DNA of 64,000 bases. Source: Paenibacillus sp. FSL H7-0331. GTDB lineage: Bacteria > Bacillota > Bacilli > Paenibacillales > NBRC-103111. Below, one piece after another: positions 45,962 through 55,183 of this stretch. Position 1 is the first letter of the stretch, and each line of letters begins with the position of its first letter. The stretch covers positions 1 through 64,000 of the forward strand of contig NZ_MRTH01000040.1 in assembly GCF_001956045.1 (NCBI RefSeq). The letters are read 5' to 3'. Under the pieces are notes generated by a model. That model ran no database searches. It was not told the origin of the DNA and saw nothing but the letters and a program-made list of their open reading frames with translations. Both the position numbers and the translations under genes were made by a program.

Positions 45962-48361
45962 CTATTGAATAGTAAGACCGCCGCTGACATATCCAGAAAT
46001 ATTTTGTGCAGTGTCAAGTCCTGCAGTTACTGTAGCTGAATACACCATCAAGTAACGACTTCCTGGTGCTACAGGGATCGATAATCCAGTAGTAGTTCCC
46101 TTAGAAATAGTACCTATGGCTAGAACACCTGTTAAAGGGGGGGCCAAGGTAACCGTAGCGCCTGGCACGGCAGTAAAGGAATTGTTTGGTGTCGTTGATA
46201 CAAACAATTGTCCAGTGATGGTTATCGTCGATCCCACAAGAGATTGTGCTGCAGTAGTACTAAAATAACCAGAAATGGATGTAATAGTTCCGGTACGAGG
46301 CGCCGAGAAGGAATAGTTTAAATCGGTTCCTGGTCCGCCAGTGAGATCAATAGTTCCTCCAGTAATAGTTACTCCACTAACAGAACCTCCAAACCCGAGA
46401 AGGCTGCTTTGGTTAAGCAATCCACCTAGCGTTGTTGTTAATGATACTGGCTTTCCAGACGCGTAAGGAATAATCGCTCCCGCTCCTGCGGCTCCTGTAG
46501 CTCCTGTTGCACCTGTAGCTCCAGTCACTCCAGCGCCTGTGGCTCCAGTTACGCCAGTTACGCCAGTTGCTCCTGTAGCTCCCGCTGCTCCTGTAGCTCC
46601 GGTTACGCCGAATGCACCTGTGGCTCCGGTCATGCCGGATGCACCTGTAGCTCCGGTCACGCCTGTGGCTCCGGTTACGCCAGCGCCGGTTGCTCCTGTA
46701 GCTCCGGTTACGCCATCTGCTCCTATAGCTCCGATTGCGCCGGCTGCACCTGTGGCTCCTGTGGCTCCTGTGGCTCCTGTTGCACCTACTCCGGGGCCCG
46801 TCGGACCCACTGCTCCTGTCGCCCCGGTCACTCCGGCTCCTGTGGCTCCTGTGGCTCCTGTAGCTCCCGTTACTCCTGTGGCTCCTGTTGCGCCCACTCC
46901 TGGGCCTGTTGCACCCATTGCTCCGGCCGCTCCCGTTGCTCCTGTCGCCCCGGTCACTCCAGCTCCTGTCGCTCCTGTTGCTCCTGTTGCGCCTGTTGCT
47001 CCTGTCGCTCCCGCGTCTCCCTGTGCGCCAGCCGAAGCTATCAACGTATAGCTTGCCGTATCCACGTTGGGCAGACCTGTCGGCACTGCTTTCACAATGT
47101 ACGTGCTGCCTTGATATGATACGGTTTGTCCTACGGCATAGCCTGAAGCTGCTGCAGAATCATATGCGACAATCCCTCCTAAATCAACACCAGCTGCTCC
47201 CGTTGCCCCAGTCGGTCCAACAGCTCCATCGCTTCCTCTTGAACCTGAAGATCCAGAAGCCCCTGTATCACCCTTTTCTCCCTTTTCTCCCTTTTCGCCT
47301 GGATCACCTTTATCGCCTTTGTCGCCTTTAAGACCTGCTTCTCCATTTTTAGCCGGTTCCGTTGGCACAGCTACTGAACCGGGAGGCGAAGGAACTTCCG
47401 TCACCTCTACGAAATAAGCGGTAGTTCCACTGTATACGACCGTAACGTCCTGCCCTGCCTTAATGGTTGAACCCGGTCCACTTGAGCCAAATACTACAGC
47501 TTTAGGATCCAGAGTAAGCTGCTGGGTCACGCCACTTTTGTTTACAAGGCTAATGCTGCTGCTGGATAAGCTGACCACATTCCCCTTCATGATACGATCC
47601 GTTTTGTCCCCTAGAAGCATTTCCATCTTTGCTAGGATCGTTGCTACCTGGGCACGAGTAAGTGTGTCCTTCGGTTTGAAGGTATTATCGGGAAAACCAT
47701 TAATAATGTTCAACTTTACACCAGCATTTACATATCCAAGCACAGCTGGCGAAATGTTAGCATCATCTGCGAATATCGATTTGGTAGTGGAAAGGGCTGT
47801 TGCATCAAATTGTTTCCCTAATGTGCGGACAAGCAGCTTGGTGACCCACTCGCGCGTTGCAGTTGCCGCCCCCCACGATCCATTAGCCGTTCCGTTCTCT
47901 TCGCTAGGTACAATCAAACCTTTATCGATAGCCAGCAGCACCCAATCGCGCGCCCAAGCATCTGTGGTTAGTGTCAAGTTTCCTGCCTGGACTGAAGGGT
48001 TCTCAATACCTAGAAAACGGATTGCCATTGACACAGCCTCTTGATGGCTCACTGGGCTATCAGGATTGAATTTCCCAATATCATCGCCAACTGTAAATCC
48101 CAAAGCTGCAACCTTCGTTATATATTTGTAAGACCATGAACTTGTATCCACATCATTAAAGGACGTACCCGCGGTTGCTGCATGGGCAATTCCTGTTGCA
48201 ATAAGCTGAACATCCGTAATGGCACCTGCCACCAGATTGCCTGCAAGAGCTACTGTCGAAACCTGTACGACTTTGTGTTTTAAGCTTTTGTCCCTATTTT
48301 CCTTTTTGTATTGCTTCATTGCTTTGCGGATTGATTTTTCAACATCTTTGTGATTACTCAT
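45962..48361 (-). CDS. SLH-anchored collagen-like surface protein with exosporium-type C-terminus
   Basis: A 799-residue protein. A charged N-terminus ([17 protein letters not shown]) precedes a hydrophobic stretch ending AHAATAG, an unusually late export signal. Three SLH-type modules (about 65-265) follow, e.g. [20 protein letters not shown] and [21 protein letters not shown] Gly-X-Y collagen-like region (about 335-640) is rich in G-A-T and G-V-T triplets. The C-terminal 165 residues (from [16 protein letters not shown]) resemble the beta domain of BclB-type exosporium glycoproteins. Collagen-like threonines in BclA are O-glycosylated, and glycosyltransferase genes surround this gene, so this is the prime candidate glycoprotein. 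Confidence 0.85.
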   Translation of the reverse strand: MSNHKDVEKSIRKAMKQYKKENRDKSLKHKVVQVSTVALAGNLVAGAITDVQLIATGIAHAATAGTSFNDVDTSSWSYKYITKVAALGFTVGDDIGKFNPDSPVSHQEAVSMAIRFLGIENPSVQAGNLTLTTDAWARDWVLLAIDKGLIVPSEENGTANGSWGAATATREWVTKLLVRTLGKQFDATALSTTKSIFADDANISPAVLGYVNAGVKLNIINGFPDNTFKPKDTLTRAQVATILAKMEMLLGDKTDRIMKGNVVSLSSSSISLVNKSGVTQQLTLDPKAVVFGSSGPGSTIKAGQDVTVVYSGTTAYFVEVTEVPSPPGSVAVPTEPAKNGEAGLKGDKGDKGDPGEKGEKGEKGDTGASGSSGSRGSDGAVGPTGATGAAGVDLGGIVAYDSAAASGYAVGQTVSYQGSTYIVKAVPTGLPNVDTASYTLIASAGAQGDAGATGATGATGATGATGAGVTGATGATGAAGAMGATGPGVGATGATGVTGATGATGATGAGVTGATGAVGPTGPGVGATGATGATGATGAAGAIGAIGADGVTGATGATGAGVTGATGVTGATGASGMTGATGAFGVTGATGAAGATGATGVTGVTGATGAGVTGATGATGATGAAGAGAIIPYASGKPVSLTTTLGGLLNQSSLLGFGGSVSGVTITGGTIDLTGGPGTDLNYSFSAPRTGTITSISGYFSTTAAQSLVGSTITITGQLFVSTTPNNSFTAVPGATVTLAPPLTGVLAIGTISKGTTTGLSIPVAPGSRYLMVYSATVTAGLDTAQNISGYVSGGLTIQ
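46480..47035 (-). repeat. Collagen-coding GC-rich tandem repeats
   Basis: Long runs of 9- and 18-bp units based on GCTCCTGTT/GCTCCTGTA (plus-strand view) encode the Gly-Ala-Thr triplets. The plus-strand open frame through it is only the antisense of this repeat. Confidence 0.85.
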
Positions 48362-48561
48362 TTCTCATCCTCCAATATAGTTAATAGCCTCTAAATATTA
48401 ATCGGTTCAAATGGGATAAAGGTTTCCCGGACCATTTAAACTGTCCTACTCTTTACATCAACTCTACCAACTTTCCAGCCGTAGCAGCGAAATATCCGTC
48501 CACTTGGTGCCTACTGCTATTAGAGAAAACTCAAATCACCCCTCTCCAATATGAAATCTTC

Positions 48562-50391
48562 CTATGCCAAACCCAAGCCTTTGAAATAGGCACGGTTCCC
48601 GACCACGCTCGGCTCATTTGGAACAAATCCAGCCGCAATTTCATTATGCCGGAAAGCCAGTTCTCGCTGCCCCAGCCTGTCGTAGCAAACACAAAGCTGT
48701 AAATGTGGCACCCAAGTCCAGTTGGAATGCTGCAAAATCGCAAAGCTATCCGTCGGTTTCTTGAGCTCCGTCGCCAGCTTGTACCAAAATATGGCGTCTT
48801 CAAATTTTTCTTCTTTTATATGAAGATGTCCAAGCCGACAGCAGATTTCCGCACGCGGTAACGCGTATACAAACGATTGCAGTGCCTTGGCTTTTGCTTC
48901 ACTTATGCCCCCCAGCTCTGCTGCACAATCTGCTGCACGGCCGCAGGCTCTTATCCGGTCCTCCACCCAGCCGTCAGGACGCTGCAAGAACTGATCATAT
49001 TTCTCCAACGCACGCTCCCACAGCCCGTGGTCAGCAAGCTCATTCCCGTAATAGAACAGATCACGCGACGAGAACAACTCCCCCGTTGCTTCGTGGTTCT
49101 CATAAATATGCAAATTGCGATCGGAGTTGCCGTGCAGCCTGTCATGGGTAATATTAATATCTGCATAATGTATGTTTCCCGCTACTTGTAAATATTCGTG
49201 TACAAACCCGATCCATTGAAAACGTTTCTCGCGCTTGACCAAACGATTTCTACGCAGGCTAGTCATCACATTTCCATATTCATCGCGAGCAAGAATATAG
49301 TTCATGGAAACGGAATCAACAGTCCATTCAAGTCCGGCAAGAAGCTCTTTAAATTTCTCAGCATCCGTAGGCAAAATCACATCATCTGCGTCCAGCCATA
49401 ATATATATTCCTGTGTAGCTTGGCTGAAGGCATAATTTCGTGCTTTGGAAAAATCGTTAACCCAAACAAATTCAAATACACGGTCTGTGTATTTTCGTGC
49501 GATCTGCTTCGTTTGGTCATCCGAGCCCGTATCCACTATAATAATTTCATCAACCAAATCACTGACGCTGGACAAACAACGATCAAGAGTTTGCTCTTCA
49601 TTTTTGACAATCATACAAAGGCTTACCGTTATCTTATTCTTCCATCTAAGCAAAGCCTGTGAAATGTCCAAGCCCCATTTTTCAGCTGCTTTCACTTTAT
49701 TCGCATGAAGAAGCTTACCGTACCAGTAAGCATCATCCGGAAACAAATCTGGAGGCTGAAGATAGCGGACAAAGCAATCCTTGGCTATATACAAACCATA
49801 ACCAGCCTGCATGGCACGATAACAAAAATCATCATCCTCGAATGATTCCAAGCCGAACCGTTCATCAAAGCCGCCTAGTTTGTCGTATGCACTCTTACGG
49901 ACAGCCAGCATTTGGCTAAGAAGCCGTGTCACTCTTTGGGTCTGGCCTGCATGCTCCGCAATGAATGCACGAGCAATAACACTTAACTGCTCGATGCTGT
50001 TGATAGGTACGGGAATCGATACATGCTGGGCTCCACTGACGCCATTACTCACAGGGCCAACCATTGCTGCATCAGGGCAGTGCTTCAAACAGCTAGTCAA
50101 TGACTTCAACCAGCCCTTGGACAGGGTCATATGATCGCGCAGAAACACAAGCAAATCGCCTGTCGCCTGGGCTGCTCCAAGGTTATAACCCGCAGCAACA
50201 CCGATTCGCTCTTGAGAGGTAAGCGTTATCATGCCCTTTTTGTCCATACTCAGCAATCTGTCAATTTCATCCGAGCCACCATCATTGATCACAATTAATT
50301 CGTAGGTGCCAGCGGTAGATCGCCGAATGCTTGCAAGACATTGTTTAACCATGCTAATATGTTGAGCCAACAATATAATACTCGTCTTCAT
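48562..50391 (-). CDS. Modular glycosyltransferase (GT2 - GT2 - TPR)
   Basis: A 609-residue protein. Domain 1 (about 1-240) matches the first domain of the 37856 protein: ELIVINDGG, GVAAGYNLGA and GGFDERFGLESFEDDDFCYR. Domain 2 (about 255-430) is a second GT2 type with SLCMIVKNEEQTLDRCLSSV, EIIIVDTGSDDQT and metal-binding ILWLDADDVILP. The TPR-like tail (about 450-609) starts DLFYYGNELADHGLWERALE. ATG at 50391 is preferred, since GGAGG lies between it and the upstream in-frame ATG at 50403. Probably glycosylates surface proteins of the locus. Confidence 0.85.
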   Translation of the reverse strand: MKTSIILLAQHISMVKQCLASIRRSTAGTYELIVINDGGSDEIDRLLSMDKKGMITLTSQERIGVAAGYNLGAAQATGDLLVFLRDHMTLSKGWLKSLTSCLKHCPDAAMVGPVSNGVSGAQHVSIPVPINSIEQLSVIARAFIAEHAGQTQRVTRLLSQMLAVRKSAYDKLGGFDERFGLESFEDDDFCYRAMQAGYGLYIAKDCFVRYLQPPDLFPDDAYWYGKLLHANKVKAAEKWGLDISQALLRWKNKITVSLCMIVKNEEQTLDRCLSSVSDLVDEIIIVDTGSDDQTKQIARKYTDRVFEFVWVNDFSKARNYAFSQATQEYILWLDADDVILPTDAEKFKELLAGLEWTVDSVSMNYILARDEYGNVMTSLRRNRLVKREKRFQWIGFVHEYLQVAGNIHYADINITHDRLHGNSDRNLHIYENHEATGELFSSRDLFYYGNELADHGLWERALEKYDQFLQRPDGWVEDRIRACGRAADCAAELGGISEAKAKALQSFVYALPRAEICCRLGHLHIKEEKFEDAIFWYKLATELKKPTDSFAILQHSNWTWVPHLQLCVCYDRLGQRELAFRHNEIAAGFVPNEPSVVGNRAYFKGLGLA

Positions 50392-50479
50392 TGCAGCCTC
50401 CATATTGAAAAGTAAATGTACTGGATTAATGTGAGACCTTGATCACTGGTTCTGGCTGAGGGACAGCCGTTTAATTTCC

Positions 50480-51730
50480 CTACTTTTTGTTATGTGTAAT
50501 GCAAATATCAGCTTGCACAATGTTTCCTTGTATATCCAAATATTGATTGACTGCGCCTACCCACTTATAATCTCGCTCACGCTTAACCAGACGATTCGTA
50601 CGTGAGGTAGGTGCCATATTACTGTTCTCTCCAAAGCTGTAATGGTCATACATCGCTACGGAATCTGTATTCCAACCCATATGAGCCAACATGTATTTAA
50701 ATTTCTCTGCATCCTTTGGAAGTACAACATCTTCTGCTTCCAGCCATAGTATGTATTTCTGAGTAGCCAAGCTGAAGCATAAGTTTCTCGCTTTGACCAG
50801 ATCATGGGTCCCTTCATAATCCACAACAAAGCCTGTAAATTTTAACGCAATCTCTTTGGTACGGTCTGTAGATCCGATATCGACAATAACAATTTCATCA
50901 ACCCATTTACTAACACTTAACAGGCATTCCTCTAACGTTGCTTCGTTATTCTTAACGACCATACATAAGCTAACCGTAACAGGCTGTTTCCAATTTAATA
51001 GTGCTGCTGTAAGGTCAAATCCCCATTTCTCCCTTGCAACTGCTTTGTTATGTTCCAGCTGTAGAAAATACCAGTTGGGTATTTCGGGAAATAAAGAGGG
51101 TGGTGCCACATAACGGACAAAACAATCTTCAGTCACATACAAGCTGCAGCCTGCTTGAAGCGCTCGATAACAAAAATCATCGTCCTCATAGCTTTCAAGC
51201 AAAAATCGTTCGTCAAATCCCTCCAGTTTACGAAAACACTCATTATTTATAATAAAAAGATTGCTTATTATTCTGGTTACACTTTGGTACCGACCTTTTT
51301 TAATGATACTCAAACCTTTGGAGGCATTATTCAATTGCTCCATATTATCACAATCAAATGATACTCTTTGCGTACCACTGATATCATTGCTCACAGGACC
51401 TGCAATCGCATTATCACCATACTTATCCAAGCAAGCATTAAGGTTGGCCAACCATCTCTCCGAAACGGCCATATGATCACGGATGAACACTAACCTGTCT
51501 CCGGTTGCTATCGCTGCGCCTTGGTTGTAGCCCTTGGCTACCCCAACAAATTGTGCATTCGTAATGGTCTTAATATCATTGCTCAACCCCACCCACCGGG
51601 TAATTTCCTCGGAGGCTCCATCGTTGATCACAATTAGTTCATAGGACCCTTCCGTATACAAACGGATTCTGGACAAACATTGCTTTAACAGTTCTTCTTG
51701 CTGCGCCAATATAATAATACTGATCTGCAT
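50480..51730 (-). CDS. Modular glycosyltransferase (GT2 - GT2), TPR tail absent
   Basis: A 416-residue paralogue of the 48562 protein with the same two transferase domains: ELIVINDGAS, GVAKGYNQGA and GFDERFLLESYEDDDFCYR in domain 1; SLCMVVKNNEATLEECLLSV and ILWLEAEDVVLP in domain 2. In domain 2 the metal-binding DADD of the paralogue is EAED, so activity of that half is doubtful. It stops at ICITHNKK, exactly where the paralogue continues into its TPR tail. AAGGAGAGCTT precedes the ATG. It may be a natural short form or a decaying copy. Confidence 0.8.
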   Translation of the reverse strand: MQISIIILAQQEELLKQCLSRIRLYTEGSYELIVINDGASEEITRWVGLSNDIKTITNAQFVGVAKGYNQGAAIATGDRLVFIRDHMAVSERWLANLNACLDKYGDNAIAGPVSNDISGTQRVSFDCDNMEQLNNASKGLSIIKKGRYQSVTRIISNLFIINNECFRKLEGFDERFLLESYEDDDFCYRALQAGCSLYVTEDCFVRYVAPPSLFPEIPNWYFLQLEHNKAVAREKWGFDLTAALLNWKQPVTVSLCMVVKNNEATLEECLLSVSKWVDEIVIVDIGSTDRTKEIALKFTGFVVDYEGTHDLVKARNLCFSLATQKYILWLEAEDVVLPKDAEKFKYMLAHMGWNTDSVAMYDHYSFGENSNMAPTSRTNRLVKRERDYKWVGAVNQYLDIQGNIVQADICITHNKK

Positions 51731-52032
51731 AAGCTCTCCTTAATTAATAGTCTTACTTTGTTATTAATTAGTATTTGATTACTTCTCTCATATTTTTACA
51801 TCTATAACAACAAAATAACATATATTTGATTGTTTAATTATAACATTTATCACATATTGGCAAGGATACATAACACTAAAAATTTCATTAAATTTATTTA
51901 ATAAACTACATGGCTCGACACCCTCAGCAGAAATATAACAAAAACCGGATATATATAACTCCCAAAATCTAACGTATTTAAATTACATGTCGAGAAAGAA
52001 TAAATAAAACAGTATCCTGCTACATATTATAC
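51731..52032. other. AT-rich intergenic region upstream of the short glycosyltransferase
   Basis: No gene is supported in 51731-52329 apart from the iterons (52039-52071) and the structured element (52233-52291). This first part is very AT-rich and presumably holds the promoter of the 50480-51730 gene; no clear sigma-K or sigma-A core was found. Confidence 0.4.
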
Positions 52033-52038
52033 CATCTG

Positions 52039-52071
52039 ATTCTGAGCATATTCTGAGCATATTCTGAACAT
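52039..52071. repeat. Three 11-bp direct repeats (iteron-like)
   Basis: ATTCTGAGCAT, ATTCTGAGCAT and ATTCTGAACAT follow one another without gaps. The 11-base period puts each copy on about the same face of the helix, as for a multimeric DNA-binding protein. It lies between gerE and the glycosyltransferase start. Confidence 0.7.
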
Positions 52072-52232
52072 GACCCCTCTTAATTAAGCATTGCCTCACA
52101 GATCTGATGATTAACCAAAATAAGGTAACTATAAATTGAAAAAGGTCTCTCTTTCTGTGACCCATAATGGGTACATTCAATCATTACACATTCATGAGAC
52201 AAATAAAAAGTCGTTCTCACGAAGGCCATGTA

Positions 52233-52291
52233 AAACCAAAGAGCCCTCTCTGGCTTATTCCCCAAAAGGAAAAAGCGCATTAGAAGGCTTT
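52233..52291. repeat. Dispersed structured element, copy 2
   Basis: A 59-base relative of 29323-29380: the same ACCAAAGAGCCCTCTCTGGC core and AGAAGGCTT end, with the middle palindrome replaced by TTCC-CCAAAA-GGAA, which keeps the stem but changes the loop. It lies 40 bases past the gerE stop. Confidence 0.6.
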
Positions 52292-52329
52292 ACAGGATCA
52301 GACAGTGTGAATCGAAAACGGTAAACCGA

Positions 52330-52554
52330 TCAAATCGTGATTTCCCCAAGCTTGATCAGCTCAACTACTGCTTGTGAACGACCTTTTACATTTAGTTTTT
52401 GCATGACATTGGATATATGATTACGCACCGTTTTCTCGCTAATAAACAGCTGCTGCGCGATATCCTTGGTTGTTTTGTCCTGCACTAACAGTTCGAAAAC
52501 TTCGCGTTCACGATTGGTTAACAAAAACTTACTTTTGTGGTCGCTGCCCTTCAA
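52330..52554 (-). CDS. gerE: Spore coat transcription regulator GerE
   Basis: A 74-residue LuxR-type helix-turn-helix protein, the same length as Bacillus GerE. LLTNREREVFELLVQDKTTK and FISEKTVRNHISNVMQKLNV are near-identical to it, as is KGRSQAVVEL. GerE acts late in the mother cell with sigma-K to switch coat and crust genes on or off. TTG start with GGAGG 9 bases upstream. A sigma-K-type promoter precedes it. Its neighbourhood of surface glycoprotein and glycosyltransferase genes fits a role in the outer spore surface. Confidence 0.93.
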   Translation of the reverse strand: MKGSDHKSKFLLTNREREVFELLVQDKTTKDIAQQLFISEKTVRNHISNVMQKLNVKGRSQAVVELIKLGEITI

Positions 52555-52615
52555 AGTGTCACCCCTCCTTGCTTGGGTTTTTGTATCATTACAAGGTGTA
52601 GGGATACAGTCAAGT

Positions 52616-52643
52616 TAGTTTATGAAGTACAGCAATTAATGGT
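52616..52643 (-). promoter_or_regulatory. Sigma-K-type promoter of gerE
   Basis: On the minus strand CATAAACTA (52616-52624) fits the sigma-K -10 pattern CATANNNTA exactly, with AC (52642-52643) at the expected 17-base spacing. The predicted leader is about 55 bases. Sigma-K control of gerE is established in Bacillus subtilis. The remainder of 52644-52770 shows nothing else. Confidence 0.65.
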
Positions 52644-52775
52644 GCAGTGGCGCGGAAAAATGGGCTTACCGTTTGCTTCATCGTTACGATCAAGGGAAAC
52701 TCACATCAATTGTATAGGCAGCTAACCCGGTTATAGGCTTCTTGCATACGTGAACAAGCGTGTAGAAAAGTAAAA

Positions 52776-52808
52776 AGGACTTTCGGCGTGACATCACCGA
52801 TAAGTCCT
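52776..52808 (-). terminator. Terminator of the glycerophosphodiesterase operon
   Basis: AGGACTT (plus TCGG/CCGA and GTGA/TCAC inside) pairs with AAGTCCT; reading on the minus strand it is followed by TTTTTACTTTT. It lies about 110 bases after the stop at 52920. Confidence 0.75.
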
Positions 52809-52919
52809 GAATATAACTGAATCCTCAACCGTACGTAACTCATACTTCAACGATACATATTTCATACAGCACACAGCCGCTCTAACACAACCCTTACTTA
52901 CGGCAGCAGCCTATCAATT

Positions 52920-53654
52920 CTATAGTTTAGATTCACCTTGCTTTTGCAGCTCTGTCAGCTTGGTGACCTCTCTGGTGGTAATGGCATCTACCCCCATCTG
53001 GATAAAGCTTTGCATGGCCTCCGAATCGTTCACAGTGTATACCCATACCGCAAGACCAGAAGCATGAGCAAGCTCCACGATTTCTTGACGGCATGTTGCA
53101 TAATCCATATTCAAACCATAATAAGAACGGAGCACGGCCTCCTCGCATACTTTAACCGCATATAACGAATAGTTGTCACTCTCTTCAGGAGTAAATTTCT
53201 TTGGCGTGTTGAACACAACCTGAATATCATGATAACGGTTAGTAATATTCTCACTGCAGCCTGTAATATAAACTCGATCAACCATGTTGTATTCCCTCAC
53301 CAGTTGTATGACAGGCTCAATCGTATCCACAGTCTTAATATCCAAATTTAATTGGACATCATGCAGCTTGGCAATTTGCAGGATATCCGCCAGCTTTACA
53401 ATTTCATAATTTTCATACACAGAGCTGAGCTTCGTTCTGATTTCATATTGATTCAGCTGCTCATAGGTACATTCACGTAGATAGGGGGAATCGTCATGAA
53501 GTAAAATGACAGTACCGTCTCCTGCAACACGCAAATCGACCTCTACAATATCCGCACCCGATTGAATTCCTTCCATAAAGGACTCCATAGTATTGTCCGG
53601 CGCATTTCCGCACCCGGTATGTGCAGCAATTTTTGGAAACGATGGTTCCTCCAT
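52920..53654 (-). CDS. Glycerophosphodiester phosphodiesterase family protein, variant active site
   Basis: A 244-residue TIM-barrel protein of GDPD/UgpQ size. IVEVDLRVAGDGTVILLHDD holds the metal-binding E/D and catalytic His of the family, and LNLDIKT is also typical. The first motif, normally HRG followed by PENT, reads AHTGCGNAPDNT, so the phosphate-contacting Arg and the metal-binding Glu are changed to Thr and Asp. Normal members split glycerophosphodiesters to glycerol 3-phosphate and an alcohol; this one may differ in substrate. ATG at 53654 has GGAGG 8 bases upstream. Last gene of the LacI-controlled operon. Confidence 0.8.
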   Translation of the reverse strand: MEEPSFPKIAAHTGCGNAPDNTMESFMEGIQSGADIVEVDLRVAGDGTVILLHDDSPYLRECTYEQLNQYEIRTKLSSVYENYEIVKLADILQIAKLHDVQLNLDIKTVDTIEPVIQLVREYNMVDRVYITGCSENITNRYHDIQVVFNTPKKFTPEESDNYSLYAVKVCEEAVLRSYYGLNMDYATCRQEIVELAHASGLAVWVYTVNDSEAMQSFIQMGVDAITTREVTKLTELQKQGESKL

Positions 53655-53672
53655 CTTCATTCCCTCCAACCA

Positions 53673-54701
53673 TTATTTATGATGTGCAAAATAGATCGGG
53701 TTCGTAAAAGCAATCATCGTGATGCAGTTATGAAAAGCTCCATGAAGCTCTGCCCGGAGCCAAATGAGCTCCTTAATCTCAACCCAACAGGAAGCTGTTG
53801 GAGCGTTCCGTGATACGTTAAGCTCGGAAATCTGCCCTTTATTACTCATAAGTACAACTCTGAGCTCCTGGTCAGCCAGCTGCCAATGCTCTTCCCTTGC
53901 GGTAAAGTCTACCTCAATCTGCACCTGTGCTGTGTTTGCAGTTCCGTCCACCCTTACTTCTTCTCCGATACCGTATACAGAATCTGACGGGTCTAGTTGA
54001 ACCGTACATTGCAGCAAGGGTCCCATCGTTACACTGATTGAACCTTTTCTGAGCGCAACGACAGCTGCCTTTTCCAAATCCGTTTGTTCTGGACCCAAGG
54101 TTCCGCTGTTTGCCAAGTCCAAATATGTAACAGCAATCGGTTCCGTTACTTTCTTGGAGGATACATGCCAGTCCCGTCCACATACCCCGGATATCCGATA
54201 TCCTTGGTTCAACATGTCTGTCCACAGCTGGAAAGCTCTTTGGTTACTGTTCATAATCGAAGGAAAGGTATAGGACCAGACCTCAATATAATCGATGTCC
54301 TTCCAATCCGATATCTCATATTCCCAGTAGCAGCCCGTGCATAGAGGACTTCCAACCCGGAACGGATGGGCAATGCCGACGACTCCGCCTTGACGATGGA
54401 CTCTTTCAATTCCTCTATGAATATCTTTAACGCCGAGATCTCTCCAATCTACATAGTCAACGATGCCAATCGCCAGCATATGCCCGAAGAACGTGGTCCA
54501 CTCCATACCTCGTATGATTTGCAGCTCCGTTTCCGACTGGATCTGCTCCCTCTCCAATAGAGGCGACATCGTGTTGTGATCGGTCATTGCAATTCCGAAC
54601 AAACCAAGTTCCTTGGCGCTGTTTGCAAGCTCGCGCAGTGAATGCTCGCCATCACTGTGAAACGTATGGGTGTGCAGCTCATAAGGAAACCATTGTCTCA
54701 T
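53673..54701 (-). CDS. PHP-domain metallohydrolase, CehA/McbA type
   Basis: A 342-residue protein with PHP metal motifs ELHTHTFHSDGEHS (residues 6-19), AMTDHNT (about 39), GMEWTT (about 64), GIAHPFR (about 106) and DWHVSS. PHP proteins hydrolyse phosphate or carbamate-like esters using two or three metals. The C-terminal 90 residues look like a beta-sandwich. ATG at 54701 has GGGGAGG 7 bases upstream and overlaps the previous stop as ATGA. In CehA/McbA-type proteins a beta domain precedes the PHP domain; here it appears as the separate upstream gene. Its partner is thus probably that protein, acting on a phosphodiester from the transporter. Confidence 0.82.
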   Translation of the reverse strand: MRQWFPYELHTHTFHSDGEHSLRELANSAKELGLFGIAMTDHNTMSPLLEREQIQSETELQIIRGMEWTTFFGHMLAIGIVDYVDWRDLGVKDIHRGIERVHRQGGVVGIAHPFRVGSPLCTGCYWEYEISDWKDIDYIEVWSYTFPSIMNSNQRAFQLWTDMLNQGYRISGVCGRDWHVSSKKVTEPIAVTYLDLANSGTLGPEQTDLEKAAVVALRKGSISVTMGPLLQCTVQLDPSDSVYGIGEEVRVDGTANTAQVQIEVDFTAREEHWQLADQELRVVLMSNKGQISELNVSRNAPTASCWVEIKELIWLRAELHGAFHNCITMIAFTNPIYFAHHK

Positions 54702-55162
54702 GAAGCATCCTCCCCTTCCCATACCCGCAGCTCAAAGCTGCACACTTCGGTGACGATCGCGTGTAAGCTTAGTGTAACTGACCAATTCCCTTGAATCAAT
54801 AGTCCCGGCATAAGACCTGGGGAAGCCGAACCGACAGCTAGAAACAAATGATGTTCTGAATCATGCCTGTGACATGCCCCTCTGAAACCGAACGGATCGT
54901 CGACCGAAACTGTAATTAAATTTTTCAATGGAAGAAATCTAGTCCAGCTTTCCTCCATAATCGGATCGTTACCGTCATTATATTTCCGCAAGCTATGTTC
55001 GATGATCTCCTTGGATAAAACTTCGTTGTCCAGCGTTTTGGGAGAATAGTTAAAATCTATGTTCAGCTTGCGGCATGAATCGGAAACGGCAAATGAATAA
55101 GTGATATGGGTCTGAGTCTGGGCAATCGCCAGTTTCTCCTCAACTTCAAGTAATAGATTCAT
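54698..55162 (-). CDS. Beta-domain protein, split N-terminal half of a CehA/McbA-type hydrolase
   Basis: A 154-residue protein without signal peptide. NLITVSVDDPFGFRGACHRH and ASPGLMPGLLIQGNWSVTL resemble the N-terminal beta domain found before the PHP domain in CehA/McbA-like metallohydrolases (GFRG, ATPGY-PG-I-PG-W). It ends in an ATGA overlap with the PHP gene, so the two halves are translationally coupled and probably form one complex. The assignment rests on motif memory. Confidence 0.6.
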   Translation of the reverse strand: MNLLLEVEEKLAIAQTQTHITYSFAVSDSCRKLNIDFNYSPKTLDNEVLSKEIIEHSLRKYNDGNDPIMEESWTRFLPLKNLITVSVDDPFGFRGACHRHDSEHHLFLAVGSASPGLMPGLLIQGNWSVTLSLHAIVTEVCSFELRVWEGEDAS

Positions 55163-55183
55163 AATTCCACCTTTGTTCGTGCT

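Noticed and set aside
46539..47051. Plus-strand 170-residue open frame of Ala-Pro-Val repeats
   Set aside because: It is the exact antisense of the collagen-coding repeats of the minus-strand SLH gene, with no start signal of its own.
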